Shown here piece by piece: positions 8,911-17,187 of a stretch of DNA of 64,000 bases. Numbering within the stretch: position 1 is the stretch's first letter; each line of letters begins with the position of its first letter. This DNA is from Kribbella jejuensis (GTDB taxonomy: Bacteria; Actinomycetota; Actinomycetes; Propionibacteriales; Kribbellaceae). Made by a program: the position numbers and the translations under genes. Location: contig NZ_VFMM01000001.1 in NCBI RefSeq assembly GCF_006715085.1, forward strand, positions 3,596,001 through 3,660,000. The letters are read 5' to 3'. The notes beneath the pieces were generated by a model. It was not told where the DNA came from and ran no database searches. It worked only from the letters and a program-made list of their open reading frames with translations.

Positions 8911-11262
8911 TTACGCGGCGAACTGGTGCGCGCCGACCTCGGCCGGCTCCAGCGCCAGGTCCAGCACCTCGCGGACGTCGCTCACCGGGTGCACGGTCAG
9001 CTCCGCGAGCACGGACGCCGGTACGTCCTCCAGATCCGGCTCGTTCCGCTTCGGGATGAGGATCGTGGTCAGGCCGGCCCGGTGGGCCGCGAGCAGCTTC
9101 TGCTTCACGCCACCGATCGGCAGCACCCGCCCGGTCAGTGATACCTCACCGGTCATCGCGACCTCCGAACGGACCGGCCGTCCGGACAGCAGCGACGCCA
9201 GCGCCGTCGTCATCGTCACACCCGCGGACGGTCCGTCCTTCGGGACGGCTCCGGCCGGTACGTGGATGTGGGCGTTCCGCTCGGCCAGGTCGCCGACCGG
9301 CAGTCCCAGCTCCGCGCCGTGCGAGCGCAGGTACGACAGCGCGATCTGCGCCGACTCCTTCATCACGTCGCCCAGCTGCCCGGTCAACGTGACACCGGTC
9401 GGCCCGGTCTCCTTGTCGGCCAGCGAGGCCTCGACGAAGAGCACGTCACCACCCGCACCCGTGACCGCCAGACCGGTCGCCACACCCGGCAGCGCCGTAC
9501 GCTCGGCCGATTCCGGCGTGAACTTCGGCGAACCCAGGTACTCCTTGAGGTCACCGGAGCCGATCGTCAGCTGTCCCAGGTCTTCACCCAGGGCGAGCTT
9601 GGCCGTCACCTTGCGCAGTACGCGGGAGATCGACCGCTCCAGCTGCCGTACGCCGGCCTCCCGGGTGTACTCACCCGCGAGCAGGCGCAGCGCCGAGTCC
9701 TCGACGGTCACTTCGTCCGCCGTCAGGCCCGCCCGCTCCAGCTGCCGCGGGAGCAGGTGGTCACGGGCGATCGTGACCTTCTCGTCCTCGGTGTACCCGT
9801 CCAGCTGTACCAGTTCCATCCGGTCCAGCAGCGGCGCCGGGATGGAGTCCAGCACGTTCGCCGTGGCCAGGAAGACCACGTCGGACAGGTCCAGCTCGAC
9901 CTCCAGGTAGTGGTCCCGGAAGGTGTGGTTCTGCGCCGGGTCGAGGACCTCCAGCAGCGCGGCCGTCGGGTCACCCCGGTAGTCCGCACCCACCTTGTCG
10001 ATCTCGTCCAGCAGTACGACGGGGTTCATCGAACCGGCCTCGGTGATCGCACGGACGATCCGGCCCGGGAGCGCACCGACGTACGTCCGCCGGTGACCAC
10101 GGATCTCGGCCTCGTCCCGGACGCCACCCAGCGCGACCCGGACGAACTTGCGGCCCATCGCCCGCGCCACGGACTCACCCAGCGAGGTCTTACCCACACC
10201 AGGCGGACCGACGAGCGCCAGTACGGCGCCACTGCGGCGACCGCCGACGACACCGAGACCACGGTCCGCACGACGGCGCCGTACGGCCAGGTACTCCGTG
10301 ATGCGCTGCTTCACGTCGTCCAGACCGGCGTGGTCCGCGTCCAGCACGGCCCGCGCCTCGCGGATGTCGTAGCTGTCCTCGGTTCGCTCGTTCCACGGCA
10401 GCTCGAGGACGGTGTCCAGCCAGGTACGGATCCAGCCGACCTCGGGAGACTGCTCGGAGGTGCGCTCCAGCTTGTCGACCTCGGCGAGCGCGGCCTTGCG
10501 GACGTGCTCGGGCAGGTCGGCGGCCTCGACGCGGGCGCGGTAGTCCTCTTCCTCGGACTCGGCCTTGCCGTCGAGCTCGGCCAGCTCCTTGCGGATCGCG
10601 GCCAGCTGCTGGCGCAGCAGGAACTCCCGCTGCTGCTTCTCCATGCCCTCCTGGACGTCCTTCTGGATCGTCTCGGAGACCTCGAGCTCGGCCAGGTGGT
10701 CCTTCACCCAGCCGATCAGCTTCTCCAGCCGCTCGCTGACGTTCGCGTTCTCCAGCAGCTGCGACTTCTGCTCGTTGCTCAGGTACGACGCGTAGCCGGC
10801 CAGGTCGGACAGCTCCGCGGGATCGTTCACCTGCTTCACCGAGTCGATGACCTGCCAGGCGCCGCGGCGTTCCAGCACGGAGGTGGTCAGCGACTTGTAC
10901 TCCCGGGCCAGCTCGGCCGACCGGGCGTCGGTGATCTCGTGCAAGCGGGTCGCGCCGACCCAGAGGGCGGCACCCGGACCGGTGGTCCCGGCGCCGATCA
11001 GGACCCGCGCGGTACCGCGGATCACGGCCGCCTGGGCACCGCCCGGCAGCCGGCCGATCTGCTCGATCTCACCGAGCACTCCGGCCTTGGCATATTTCCC
11101 GTCCAGTCGCGGAACCAGCAACACCTGGTCCTGGCCGGAGGCCTGCGCGGCATCGATCGCCGCCCGCGCCTCGCTGTCGGCGAGTCGGACCGGCACGACC
11201 ATCCCGGGCAGGACCACGACGTCGTCCAGCGGCAGTACCGGAAGATTCAACGTATCGGTCAC
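8911..11262 (-). CDS. lon: ATP-dependent protease Lon
   Basis: A 783-aa LonA-type protease. The N-terminal substrate domain begins LPVLPLDDVVVLPGMVVPV, a coiled-coil (KDVQEGMEKQQREFLLRQQLAAIRKEL) lies near 205-235, and the AAA+ module has Walker A GPPGVGKT at about 350-357 and Walker B VVLLDEID at about 415-422. The C-terminal protease domain carries the catalytic dyad: Ser in PKDGPSAGV (about 679) and Lys in GGVKQKLLAAHRAG (about 722). It degrades misfolded and regulatory proteins in the cytoplasm. A HAIR-like inverted repeat 24 bp upstream of the start suggests HspR repression, as known for Streptomyces lon. It sits between the PBP and ArsA genes, where mycobacteria carry whiB4. Confidence 0.96.
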   Translation of the reverse strand: MTDTLNLPVLPLDDVVVLPGMVVPVRLADSEARAAIDAAQASGQDQVLLVPRLDGKYAKAGVLGEIEQIGRLPGGAQAAVIRGTARVLIGAGTTGPGAALWVGATRLHEITDARSAELAREYKSLTTSVLERRGAWQVIDSVKQVNDPAELSDLAGYASYLSNEQKSQLLENANVSERLEKLIGWVKDHLAELEVSETIQKDVQEGMEKQQREFLLRQQLAAIRKELAELDGKAESEEEDYRARVEAADLPEHVRKAALAEVDKLERTSEQSPEVGWIRTWLDTVLELPWNERTEDSYDIREARAVLDADHAGLDDVKQRITEYLAVRRRRADRGLGVVGGRRSGAVLALVGPPGVGKTSLGESVARAMGRKFVRVALGGVRDEAEIRGHRRTYVGALPGRIVRAITEAGSMNPVVLLDEIDKVGADYRGDPTAALLEVLDPAQNHTFRDHYLEVELDLSDVVFLATANVLDSIPAPLLDRMELVQLDGYTEDEKVTIARDHLLPRQLERAGLTADEVTVEDSALRLLAGEYTREAGVRQLERSISRVLRKVTAKLALGEDLGQLTIGSGDLKEYLGSPKFTPESAERTALPGVATGLAVTGAGGDVLFVEASLADKETGPTGVTLTGQLGDVMKESAQIALSYLRSHGAELGLPVGDLAERNAHIHVPAGAVPKDGPSAGVTMTTALASLLSGRPVRSEVAMTGEVSLTGRVLPIGGVKQKLLAAHRAGLTTILIPKRNEPDLEDVPASVLAELTVHPVSDVREVLDLALEPAEVGAHQFAA

Positions 11263-11285
11263 GCTGTCACACCCTTATCCAAAGA

Positions 11286-11304
11286 TTGAGTCTGACAGGC
11301 TCAA
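11286..11304. promoter_or_regulatory. HAIR-like element (putative HspR operator) of lon
   Basis: TTGAGT-N7-GCTCAA matches the actinobacterial HAIR consensus CTTGAGT-N7-ACTCAAG except for the outermost pair and one central base. It ends 24 bp upstream of the lon ATG. HspR binds such sites to repress dnaK, clpB and lon in Streptomyces. An hspR gene is not in the window. Confidence 0.65.
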
Positions 11305-11446
11305 CCACAGGTGTAAGCAGGTAATTCCCAGGCCCTCCGGAGTTCGCTGACGGTGAAACCGAGGCCTGTTGTCGGATCCGTCGGGTGCTGTTCGTGGAGA
11401 TGGTGACGCGGGCAGAGAGTCCGCGGCTGAGACCAGAGGACCGGAC

Positions 11447-11788
11447 ATGACCCAGTACATCATCTACTTCAACCAGCAGTGGGTGGGCGACCACAGCGAG
11501 GAGTGGTTCCGGGGGCGCGGGCCGCTCGCCAAGGCGGTCGTGCAGGAGATGAAGGACGCCGGCGTCTACGTGTTCGCCGGTGGGCTGGACGAGGACATCG
11601 ACCAGGCCTTCAATGCCGACGCGACGAGCGGCACGCTCAAGATCTCGGATGGGCCGTTCGCCCGGACCGAGGAGTTCCTGGGCGGCCTGAGCATCGTCGA
11701 CGTCGCCGATGACGAGGCGGCGAAGATCTGGGCCGGGAAAGTCGCCGAGGCATGCGGCTGGCCCCAGGACGTCCGACGGATCGGCTGA
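11447..11788 (+). CDS. YCII-family protein (DGPF-type)
   Basis: A 113-aa protein from the ATG MTQYIIYF. An AGAGGA ribosome site 7 nt upstream supports this start over a longer in-frame one at 11369. It has the YCII-related dimeric alpha-beta barrel pattern with the hallmark ISDGPFARTEEFLGGLSIVDVADDEAA at the centre, followed by a short helix and ACGWPQDVRRIG. Family members are small cytoplasmic proteins, often beside ECF sigma factors, with a suspected but largely unproven enzymatic role. It is divergent from lon, so the 184-bp gap between them holds both promoters. Confidence 0.85.
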   Translation: MTQYIIYFNQQWVGDHSEEWFRGRGPLAKAVVQEMKDAGVYVFAGGLDEDIDQAFNADATSGTLKISDGPFARTEEFLGGLSIVDVADDEAAKIWAGKVAEACGWPQDVRRIG

Positions 11789-11815
11789 GGTCGGCCTGAG
11801 ATCGGCCGGGGTGCG

Positions 11816-12937
11816 CTAAGCGGTGAGGAGTTCGCCGATCGTTCTCAACCCGCCCAGGTCGTGGACGTCGTCGGCCAGGGCGGGCACCTCGACGGTCTTG
11901 ATCGCGCGGTGGCCGCGGCGGAAGCGGTCGGCTCGCTTGTGGTCGCCGACGACCTGCTGCATCTTGTCCGCGTGCAACCGCAGTACGGCGGCCGTCAGCG
12001 GTGACTTGTCCGCTTCCTCGAGTTTCTCGGCGGCGGCGAGCGACCGCTCCGCCGAGAGCTCCGGGGCTTGCGAGTTCGTCACCCGGTTCAGCACGACGCC
12101 GGCCAGCGGCATCCCCTCCGCGCGCAGCCGCTCGGCGAAGTAGGACGCCTCGCGCAGCGCGTCGTTCTGCGGGGCGGCCACCACAAGGAACGCGGTGTGC
12201 GGCTGCCGGAGCAGCGCGACGGTCTGCTCGGCGCGCTGCCGGAATCCCCCGAACAGCGTGTCGAACGCGGCCACGAACGTCTGTACGTCGGTCAGGACCT
12301 GAGCGCCGAGCACCTTGTTGAGTACGGACATCGCCATGTTCACGCCGGCCGACATCAGCTTGAACGGACCGCGCGCGGGCGCCAGCAACAACCTGAGGAA
12401 CCGGCCCTCGAGCAGCGACGCGAGCCGCTCCGGTGCATCCAGGAAGTCCAGCGCGGACCGCGAGGGCGGAGTGTCGACGATGATCAGGTCCCAGTCGCCG
12501 GTCCGCTCGGCCTGGTGGTGCAGCTGGCCGAGCTTCTCCATCGCCATGTACTCCTGCGTACCCGCGAACGACGAGGAAAGCGCTTGATAGAAGGGGTTCG
12601 CGAGGATCTGCTCGGCCTTCTCCGGCGTCGCGTGCTGCAGGACGACGTCGTCGAACGTCCGCTTCATGTCGAGCATCATCGCGTCCAGCCGGCCGCCGTT
12701 CTTCGGGTTCGCGCCGGCCACCGCGCGTGGGGTGTTGTCGAGTTCGGTCAACCCGAGCGACTGCGCCAGCCGCCGGGCCGGATCGATCGTCAGGACGACG
12801 ACCTTCCGCCCACGCTCGGCCGCCCGCAGCCCGAGCGCTGCGGCCGTCGTGGTCTTGCCGACACCACCCGCGCCACAGGTGACGACGATCCGCGTCTCCG
12901 GGTCGTCGATCAGCGCGTCCAGATCAAGCTCGCTCAT
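11816..12937 (-). CDS. ArsA-family ATPase, second of a pair
   Basis: A 373-aa P-loop ATPase of the ArsA/Get3 class. It has the deviant Walker A TCGAGGVGKTTTAAALGLRAAE at about 19-40, the Switch I-type LTIDPARRLAQ, Switch II DLIIVDTPPSRSALDFLDAP and the A-loop-like NRV segment. There is no evidence of arsenic genes nearby. It is preceded by a second ArsA-type gene 54 bp upstream, as in the Rv3679/Rv3680 pair of M. tuberculosis, whose products act together as an ATPase complex linked to stress tolerance. A heteromeric complex is inferred here. The gene ends close to and convergent with the YCII gene. Confidence 0.88.
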   Translation of the reverse strand: MSELDLDALIDDPETRIVVTCGAGGVGKTTTAAALGLRAAERGRKVVVLTIDPARRLAQSLGLTELDNTPRAVAGANPKNGGRLDAMMLDMKRTFDDVVLQHATPEKAEQILANPFYQALSSSFAGTQEYMAMEKLGQLHHQAERTGDWDLIIVDTPPSRSALDFLDAPERLASLLEGRFLRLLLAPARGPFKLMSAGVNMAMSVLNKVLGAQVLTDVQTFVAAFDTLFGGFRQRAEQTVALLRQPHTAFLVVAAPQNDALREASYFAERLRAEGMPLAGVVLNRVTNSQAPELSAERSLAAAEKLEEADKSPLTAAVLRLHADKMQQVVGDHKRADRFRRGHRAIKTVEVPALADDVHDLGGLRTIGELLTA

Positions 12938-12991
12938 CGGCGCGGCTCCTCAGCTCGGCCTGCACTTGGGGGCACGCCCCGGATCGGCGGC

Positions 12992-13942
12992 TCATGCGCG
13001 GAACTCCTCGGCCAGGTCGAGCAGGGCGCCCTGGTCGATGCCGTCCGGCTGCAGCGTCAGCTCGGTCACCTGCTTGCCGAGGGCATCGATCCGGTCGCGG
13101 TTCTCACGTTCGAGGCCGACCCGGATCGCGTGGTCGTGCGCCTCGGCCGCGAGGGTCCGGACCAGGTCCGGACCGATCGTGATGCCGGCCGCCTTCAGGC
13201 CGCGGGTGAGTTCGGCGGTGGGCAGTTTCTCCTTCACCGCAAGGGCGAGCGCGTCGTCGTCGAGCGGGCTGTTGCGGACCATGTTCACCACGATCGACCC
13301 GATCCGCAGGTCGAGCTTCTCGAGTTGCTCGGCGGCGTCGAGCGTTTCCTGCACGGGCATCTCCTCGAGCAGGGTGACCAGGTGGATCCGGGTGACGTCC
13401 GAGCGGAGCATGCCCATGATCGCGTCGGCCTGGTTCCGGATCGGTCCGACCTTGGCGAGGCCGGCGACCTCGTGGTTGACGTTCAGGAACGGGGCGATCC
13501 GGCCGGTCGGCGGCGCGTCCAGCACCACGGCGTCGTACGCGAGCCGGCCGTGCGCCTTGCGGCGGGTCGCCTCGTACACCTTGCCGGTCAGCAGTACGTC
13601 GCGCAGGCCCGGCGCGATCGTGGTGACGAAGTCGATCGCACCGACTTTCTCGAGGGCCTTCCCGGCGCGGCCGAGGTGGTAGTACATGTCGAGGTACTCG
13701 AGCAGGGCGGCCTCGGCGTCGACGGCCAGCGCGTACACCTCGCCGCCACCGGGGCCGTGCGCAATACGGCGTTCGACGTACGGGAGGGGAGGTACGTCGA
13801 AGAGCTGGGCGAGACCCTGGCGGCCCTCGACCTCACAAAGCAGCACCCGCTTGCCCTGCTCGGCCAGCGCGAGCGCCATCGCGGCCGCGACCGTGGTCTT
13901 CCCGGTGCCGCCCTTGCCGGTCACCACGTGCAGTCGCGCCAT
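12992..13942 (-). CDS. ArsA-family ATPase, first of a pair
   Basis: A 316-aa protein from the ATG MARLHVVTGKGGTGKT (13942). The Walker A GKGGTGKTTVAAAMAL is at residues 9-24, the Switch region is DAVVLDAPPTGRI, and the central helices resemble Get3 client-handling helices (LLEYLDMYYHLGRAGKALEKVGAIDF). It is shorter than its downstream partner and clearly diverged from it, consistent with a heterodimer rather than a recent duplicate. A longer in-frame extension would run through the palindromic element at 13980-14144 and lacks coding character. Transcription starts in the gap shared with the divergent DUF4177 gene. Confidence 0.87.
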   Translation of the reverse strand: MARLHVVTGKGGTGKTTVAAAMALALAEQGKRVLLCEVEGRQGLAQLFDVPPLPYVERRIAHGPGGGEVYALAVDAEAALLEYLDMYYHLGRAGKALEKVGAIDFVTTIAPGLRDVLLTGKVYEATRRKAHGRLAYDAVVLDAPPTGRIAPFLNVNHEVAGLAKVGPIRNQADAIMGMLRSDVTRIHLVTLLEEMPVQETLDAAEQLEKLDLRIGSIVVNMVRNSPLDDDALALAVKEKLPTAELTRGLKAAGITIGPDLVRTLAAEAHDHAIRVGLERENRDRIDALGKQVTELTLQPDGIDQGALLDLAEEFRA

Positions 13943-13979
13943 ACGTCCCAGGGTAGGACGTGGCGCAGGACACACGGCC

Positions 13980-14144
13980 AGGGCATGTCTACCGACCCCA
14001 CGCCTACTGCGCGGCACTCGGCACGGCACCTCGCCGCACGGGTGCAAAGGCCACGATGCTCCGCATCGAGACCTTCGCCCCCGCACGCCGATGCACCGCA
14101 CCGAGCACCTGCTCGCGACGGCGTGGGGTCGGTAGACATGCCCT
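13980..14144. repeat. 165-bp imperfect palindromic element
   Basis: The outer 25 bases at 13980-14004 are a perfect inverted repeat of 14120-14144 (AGGGCATGTCTACCGACCCC... and its complement). Inside, the two halves stay roughly 75-80% complementary down to a centre GATGC-TCC-GCATC at 14055-14067. Both strands open with the same ATG-TCT-ACC-GAC-CCC and close with GTA-GAC-ATG-CCC, so each strand can encode a 50-odd residue peptide with matching ends (MSTDPTP...VGSVDMP). It fills most of the divergent promoter gap between the ArsA pair and the DUF4177 gene. It is most like a small non-autonomous palindromic mobile element, but no family is recognised. Confidence 0.75.
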
Positions 14145-14156
14145 AGAGTCCCCTTC

Positions 14157-14318
14157 ATGAAGAAGTTCGAGTACTTCACCGCGCCGCTGCTGGTCCACTC
14201 GACCAAGGAGATCCTGGACAACTTCGGCCAGGACGGCTGGGAGCTGGTCCAGGTCGTCCCCGGCATGAACCCGGAGAACCTGGTCGCCTACTTCAAGCGG
14301 GAGATCGAGGACAAATGA
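14157..14318 (+). CDS. Small DUF4177-like protein
   Basis: A 53-residue protein beginning MKKFEYFTAPLLVH with the central DNFGQDGWELVQVVPG motif typical of DUF4177 proteins. The equivalent small gene sits between the ArsA pair and RidA in mycobacteria. The promoter is probably leaderless: TAGAGT at 14144-14149 lies 7 nt before the ATG, and its first base is the last base of the palindromic element. The stop overlaps the RidA start (ATGA), implying translational coupling. Function unknown. Confidence 0.85.
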   Translation: MKKFEYFTAPLLVHSTKEILDNFGQDGWELVQVVPGMNPENLVAYFKREIEDK

Positions 14319-14776
14319 GCCACCCCGAGGAGAAGCTCGCCGAGCTCGGCCTGAAGCTGCCCGAGGTCGCGAAGCCGGTCGCCGCGTATGTGCCGGCGGT
14401 CCGGACCGGTGACCTTGTCTACACGTCCGGTCAGCTCCCGCTCCGCGAAGGCACCCTGATCGCCACCGGCAAGGTCGGCGACGCCGTCACGCCGGAGGTC
14501 GCGAGCGAGTGCGCCCAGCAGTGCGCCCTGAACGCGCTGGCTGCCATCAAGGCGGAGATCGGCGACCTGGGCAACGTGAAGCGCATCGTCAAGGCGGTCG
14601 CCTTCATCGCCTCCACCCCCGACTTCACCGGCCAGCCCCAGGTCGCCAACGGCGCCTCCGAACTGTTCGGCCAGGTCTTCGGCGAAGCCGGCCAGCACGC
14701 CCGCAGCGCCGTCGGCGTCCCTGTTCTCCCCCTGGACGCCCCGGTCGAGGTCGAGTTGATCGTCGAGGTCAGCTGA
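14315..14776 (+). CDS. RidA-family protein
   Basis: A 153-aa protein of the YjgF/YER057c/UK114 superfamily: VRTGDLVYTSGQLP at 29-42, the helix with ECAQQCALNALAAIKAEIGDL, and the C-terminal GEAGQHARSAVGVPVLPLDAPVEVELIVEV. The conserved Arg of the RidA active site is present in GQHARSAVGV. RidA enzymes hydrolyse reactive enamines/imines from PLP enzymes; this longer form (with the N-terminal EEKLAELGLKLPE) belongs to a subgroup common in actinobacteria whose substrate is not settled. It overlaps the DUF4177 gene by 4 nt and heads an operon with the next NUDIX and MBL genes. Confidence 0.9.
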   Translation: MSHPEEKLAELGLKLPEVAKPVAAYVPAVRTGDLVYTSGQLPLREGTLIATGKVGDAVTPEVASECAQQCALNALAAIKAEIGDLGNVKRIVKAVAFIASTPDFTGQPQVANGASELFGQVFGEAGQHARSAVGVPVLPLDAPVEVELIVEVS

Positions 14777-14783
14777 CCAGCTC

Positions 14784-15608
14784 GTGCGGAACCTGACATC
14801 GGAGCTGATGACGGGCCGCATGGCCGAGGTAGCCCTCGAGTACGCCCGCGGCACCCGTACGCCGGCCGACCCGCGGCCGGCGTCCACCGTCGTACTCGTC
14901 CGTGACGCGGCCGCGCCGGAGGTCTATCTGCTGCGGCGGCAGCGGACGATGGCGTTCGCGGCCGGGATGACGGTGTTCCCGGGTGGGCGGGTCGATGCGA
15001 CCGACTCGACCGTGGCCGACTCGTGGTCGGGGCCTTCGCCGGAGTGGTTCGGAGAGCGGCTGGGGTGTTCCGGTGCGGTTGCGGCGGCGTACGTCGCTGC
15101 GGCGGTGCGGGAGACATTCGAGGAGTCCGGCGTACTGCTGGCGGGTCCCTCGCCCGACGCTGTGGTGGACGACACCACGGGCGACGACTGGGAGGCGGAT
15201 CGGGTCGCGCTGGAGACCCGTGAGCTCGGGTTCGCCGACTTCCTGCACCGGCGGCAGCTCCTTCTCCGCGCCGACCTGCTCCGACCGTGGGCGCACTGGA
15301 TCACCCCGGAGTTCGAGCCCAAGCGGTACGACACCGCCTTCTTCGTCGCCGCCCTCCCCACCGGGCAGGTGACCCGGGACGTGACGAGCGAGTCCGACCA
15401 GGTCACCTGGATCCGCCCCGCGGACGCGGTGCGCGCGGTCGATGCGGGCGAGATGCTGATGCTGCCCCCGACGTACATCTGCTGCCACGAGCTTTCGCAG
15501 TACGCCGACGTACCGGCGATCCTGGCCGCGGCCGGCGACCGGGAGATCCGCACGATCATGCCCACGGTGCGCGTCGACGGCGATCAGGCCTACCTGGAGA
15601 CCACATGA
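14784..15608 (+). CDS. NUDIX hydrolase
   Basis: A 274-aa protein (from the GTG at 14784). A NUDIX box is spread out: FPGGRVDATDS and, after an insertion, AAVRETFEESGVLLAG. The spacing between the GG-containing part and RETFEES is longer than in small NUDIX enzymes, as in the NUDT19-like group. The C-terminal half includes WAHWITPEFEPKRYDTAFFVAALP, which is also typical of that group. An alternative ATG at 14808, preceded by GGAG, may be the true start. It starts 8 bp after the RidA stop and its own stop overlaps the MBL start. The substrate is likely a CoA- or nucleotide-diphosphate compound (inference). Confidence 0.85.
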   Translation: MRNLTSELMTGRMAEVALEYARGTRTPADPRPASTVVLVRDAAAPEVYLLRRQRTMAFAAGMTVFPGGRVDATDSTVADSWSGPSPEWFGERLGCSGAVAAAYVAAAVRETFEESGVLLAGPSPDAVVDDTTGDDWEADRVALETRELGFADFLHRRQLLLRADLLRPWAHWITPEFEPKRYDTAFFVAALPTGQVTRDVTSESDQVTWIRPADAVRAVDAGEMLMLPPTYICCHELSQYADVPAILAAAGDREIRTIMPTVRVDGDQAYLETT

Positions 15609-16372
15609 AAGTCACGGACTACGCCACGCTCGTCCGCGCCGACAACCCCGGCCTGATGACGCTGGACGGTACGAACACCTGGATCCTCCGCGCGCCCGAC
15701 AGCGACCGGTCCGTCGTCGTCGACCCGGGCCCGCTGCTCGAGGACCACCTCCGTGCCGTACTGGAGGCAGCCGGCCAGGTGGCCGTCGTACTGCTCACCC
15801 ACAAGCACCCCGACCACTCCGAGGGCGCCGCGTGGTTCGCGAACCAGGCGAGCTGCGGCGTCCGCGCGGTGGAGCCCGAGTTCCGGATCCCGACCGACCA
15901 CGCCCACGGCCTTTCCGAAGGCGACGTGATCACCGCGGACGGCCTGCGCATCGAAGTACTCCCGACGCCCGGTCACACGATGGACTCGGTCTGCTTCTGG
16001 CTCCCGCAGGACGGCTCGCTGCTCACCGGCGACACTGTGCTCGGCCGCGGCACGTCCGTCGTCGCCCACCCCGACGGTGCCCTCGGCCCGTACCTCGACT
16101 CGCTGGAGCGGCTGCGCGCGTTCGCGAACTCGCCGGCCGACGTACTCCGCCTGCTCCCCGGCCACGGTCCCGTGATCGACGACCCGACCGGCGTCCTCAC
16201 CTACTACCTCAAGCACCGCGAGGAACGCCTCAACCAGGTCCGCGCCGCGATCGCCGAAGGACACACGACCCCGGAGGCAGTCGTCGAGCACGTCTACGCC
16301 GACGTCGACAAAAGCCTCTGGCCCGCCGCCGAGCGCTCGGTGCGGGCCCAGTTGGACTACTTGAACGGTTAG
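15605..16372 (+). CDS. MBL-fold hydrolase (LACTB2-like)
   Basis: A 255-aa metallo-beta-lactamase-fold protein: LDGTNTWIL near residue 20, the metal motif TFKHPDH-type LLTHKHPDHSEGA at about 63-75, PTPGHTMDSV, LLTGDTVLGRGTS and the final metal ligand in LLPGHGPVID. The C-terminal helices (LTYYLKHREERLNQVRAAI) match the LACTB2/endoribonuclease-like subgroup. The ATG overlaps the stop of the NUDIX gene (ATGA). It ends 3 bp from the convergent crp gene. The matching gene is next to crp in mycobacteria. The substrate is unknown; RNA or an ester are possibilities. Confidence 0.88.
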   Translation: MKVTDYATLVRADNPGLMTLDGTNTWILRAPDSDRSVVVDPGPLLEDHLRAVLEAAGQVAVVLLTHKHPDHSEGAAWFANQASCGVRAVEPEFRIPTDHAHGLSEGDVITADGLRIEVLPTPGHTMDSVCFWLPQDGSLLTGDTVLGRGTSVVAHPDGALGPYLDSLERLRAFANSPADVLRLLPGHGPVIDDPTGVLTYYLKHREERLNQVRAAIAEGHTTPEAVVEHVYADVDKSLWPAAERSVRAQLDYLNG

Positions 16373-16375
16373 CGC

Positions 16376-17053
16376 TTAGCGCGCCCGGCGCTGCAGGCGG
16401 TCGACGTCGAGGAGGACGACGGAGCGCGGCTCCAGCCGGACCCAGCCGCGGGAGGCGAAGTCGGCGAGAGCCTTGTTGACGGTCTCGCGGGAGGCGCCGA
16501 CCAGCTGGGCGAGCTCCTCCTGGGTGAGGTCGTGGTGGACGTGGACGCCGTCGTCGGCGGTCCGGCCGAAGCGGCTGGCCAGGTCCAGCAGGGCCTTCGC
16601 GACCCGACCCGGTACGTCGGAGAAGACCAGGTCGGCGACCACGTCGGAGACCTTGCGGAGCCGGCCGGCCAGCTGCAGCAGCAGGCCGCGGGCGACCGCC
16701 GGGCGGCCGTCGAGCCAGCGGAGCAGCTCGTCGTGGGTGAGCGACATCAGCGAGGCATCGGTGACCGCGGTGACGGTCGCGGAGCGCGGGCCCGGGTCGA
16801 ACAGCGACAGCTCACCGAACATCTGCCCCGGCCCGAGGACGGCGATCAGGTTCTCCCGGCCGTCGGCGGAGGTGCGGCCGAGCTTGACCTTGCCCTCGAC
16901 GACGACGAAGAGCCGATCACCGGAGTCACCCTCGTGGAACAGCACCTGGCCGCGGCGCAGCCGGCTCTCGGTCATCGAGGCTGCCAGCGCGTCGGCCGCC
17001 TCGTCGTCGAGCTGACTGAACAGCGGTGCCTGTCGGAGCACTGCGGCATCCAC
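16376..17053 (-). CDS. crp: Crp/Fnr-family transcription regulator (Crp)
   Basis: A 225-aa protein, the normal Crp length. The start is the GTG at 17053, set by a perfect AGGAGG six nt upstream; a longer in-frame reading to 17194 is rejected. The cyclic-nucleotide domain has LFHEGDSGDRLFVVVEGKVKLGR and the phosphate-binding cassette FGELSLFDPGPRSATVTA with its Arg-Ser (about residues 85-105). The winged HTH spans about 165-220, with the recognition helix in ELAQLVGASRETVNKALADF. It is the actinobacterial cAMP-receptor type (GlxR/Rv3676). A 9-bp palindrome sits in the promoter gap shared with nth and is a candidate operator. Confidence 0.95.
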   Translation of the reverse strand: MDAAVLRQAPLFSQLDDEAADALAASMTESRLRRGQVLFHEGDSGDRLFVVVEGKVKLGRTSADGRENLIAVLGPGQMFGELSLFDPGPRSATVTAVTDASLMSLTHDELLRWLDGRPAVARGLLLQLAGRLRKVSDVVADLVFSDVPGRVAKALLDLASRFGRTADDGVHVHHDLTQEELAQLVGASRETVNKALADFASRGWVRLEPRSVVLLDVDRLQRRAR

Positions 17054-17085
17054 TTTTGGCCTCCTAGGACCTTCGACCACGACTC

Positions 17086-17109
17086 CGGACGTGGGATCCG
17101 CCACGTCCG
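17086..17109. promoter_or_regulatory. Perfect 9-bp inverted repeat in the crp-nth gap
   Basis: CGGACGTGG-N6-CCACGTCCG lies 33 bp upstream of the crp start and about 80 bp upstream of the nth start. The symmetry and position suit an operator for either divergent gene, possibly autoregulatory, but it does not match the TGTGA-N6-TCACA Crp consensus well. Confidence 0.45.
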
Positions 17110-17187
17110 TCGACCGATATGTGTACACCCGGTCGCCCCAAAACCGTAGCTCCTCGGGTGTCGGCACCGCCACGTAGGCTTGCCTCC

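Noticed and set aside
12068-14146. A 690-codon open frame antisense to the two ArsA genes
   Set aside because: It lies opposite two well-supported ATPase genes with intact P-loops and translates to Arg/Glu-rich low-complexity sequence. Such antisense frames are expected at this GC content.
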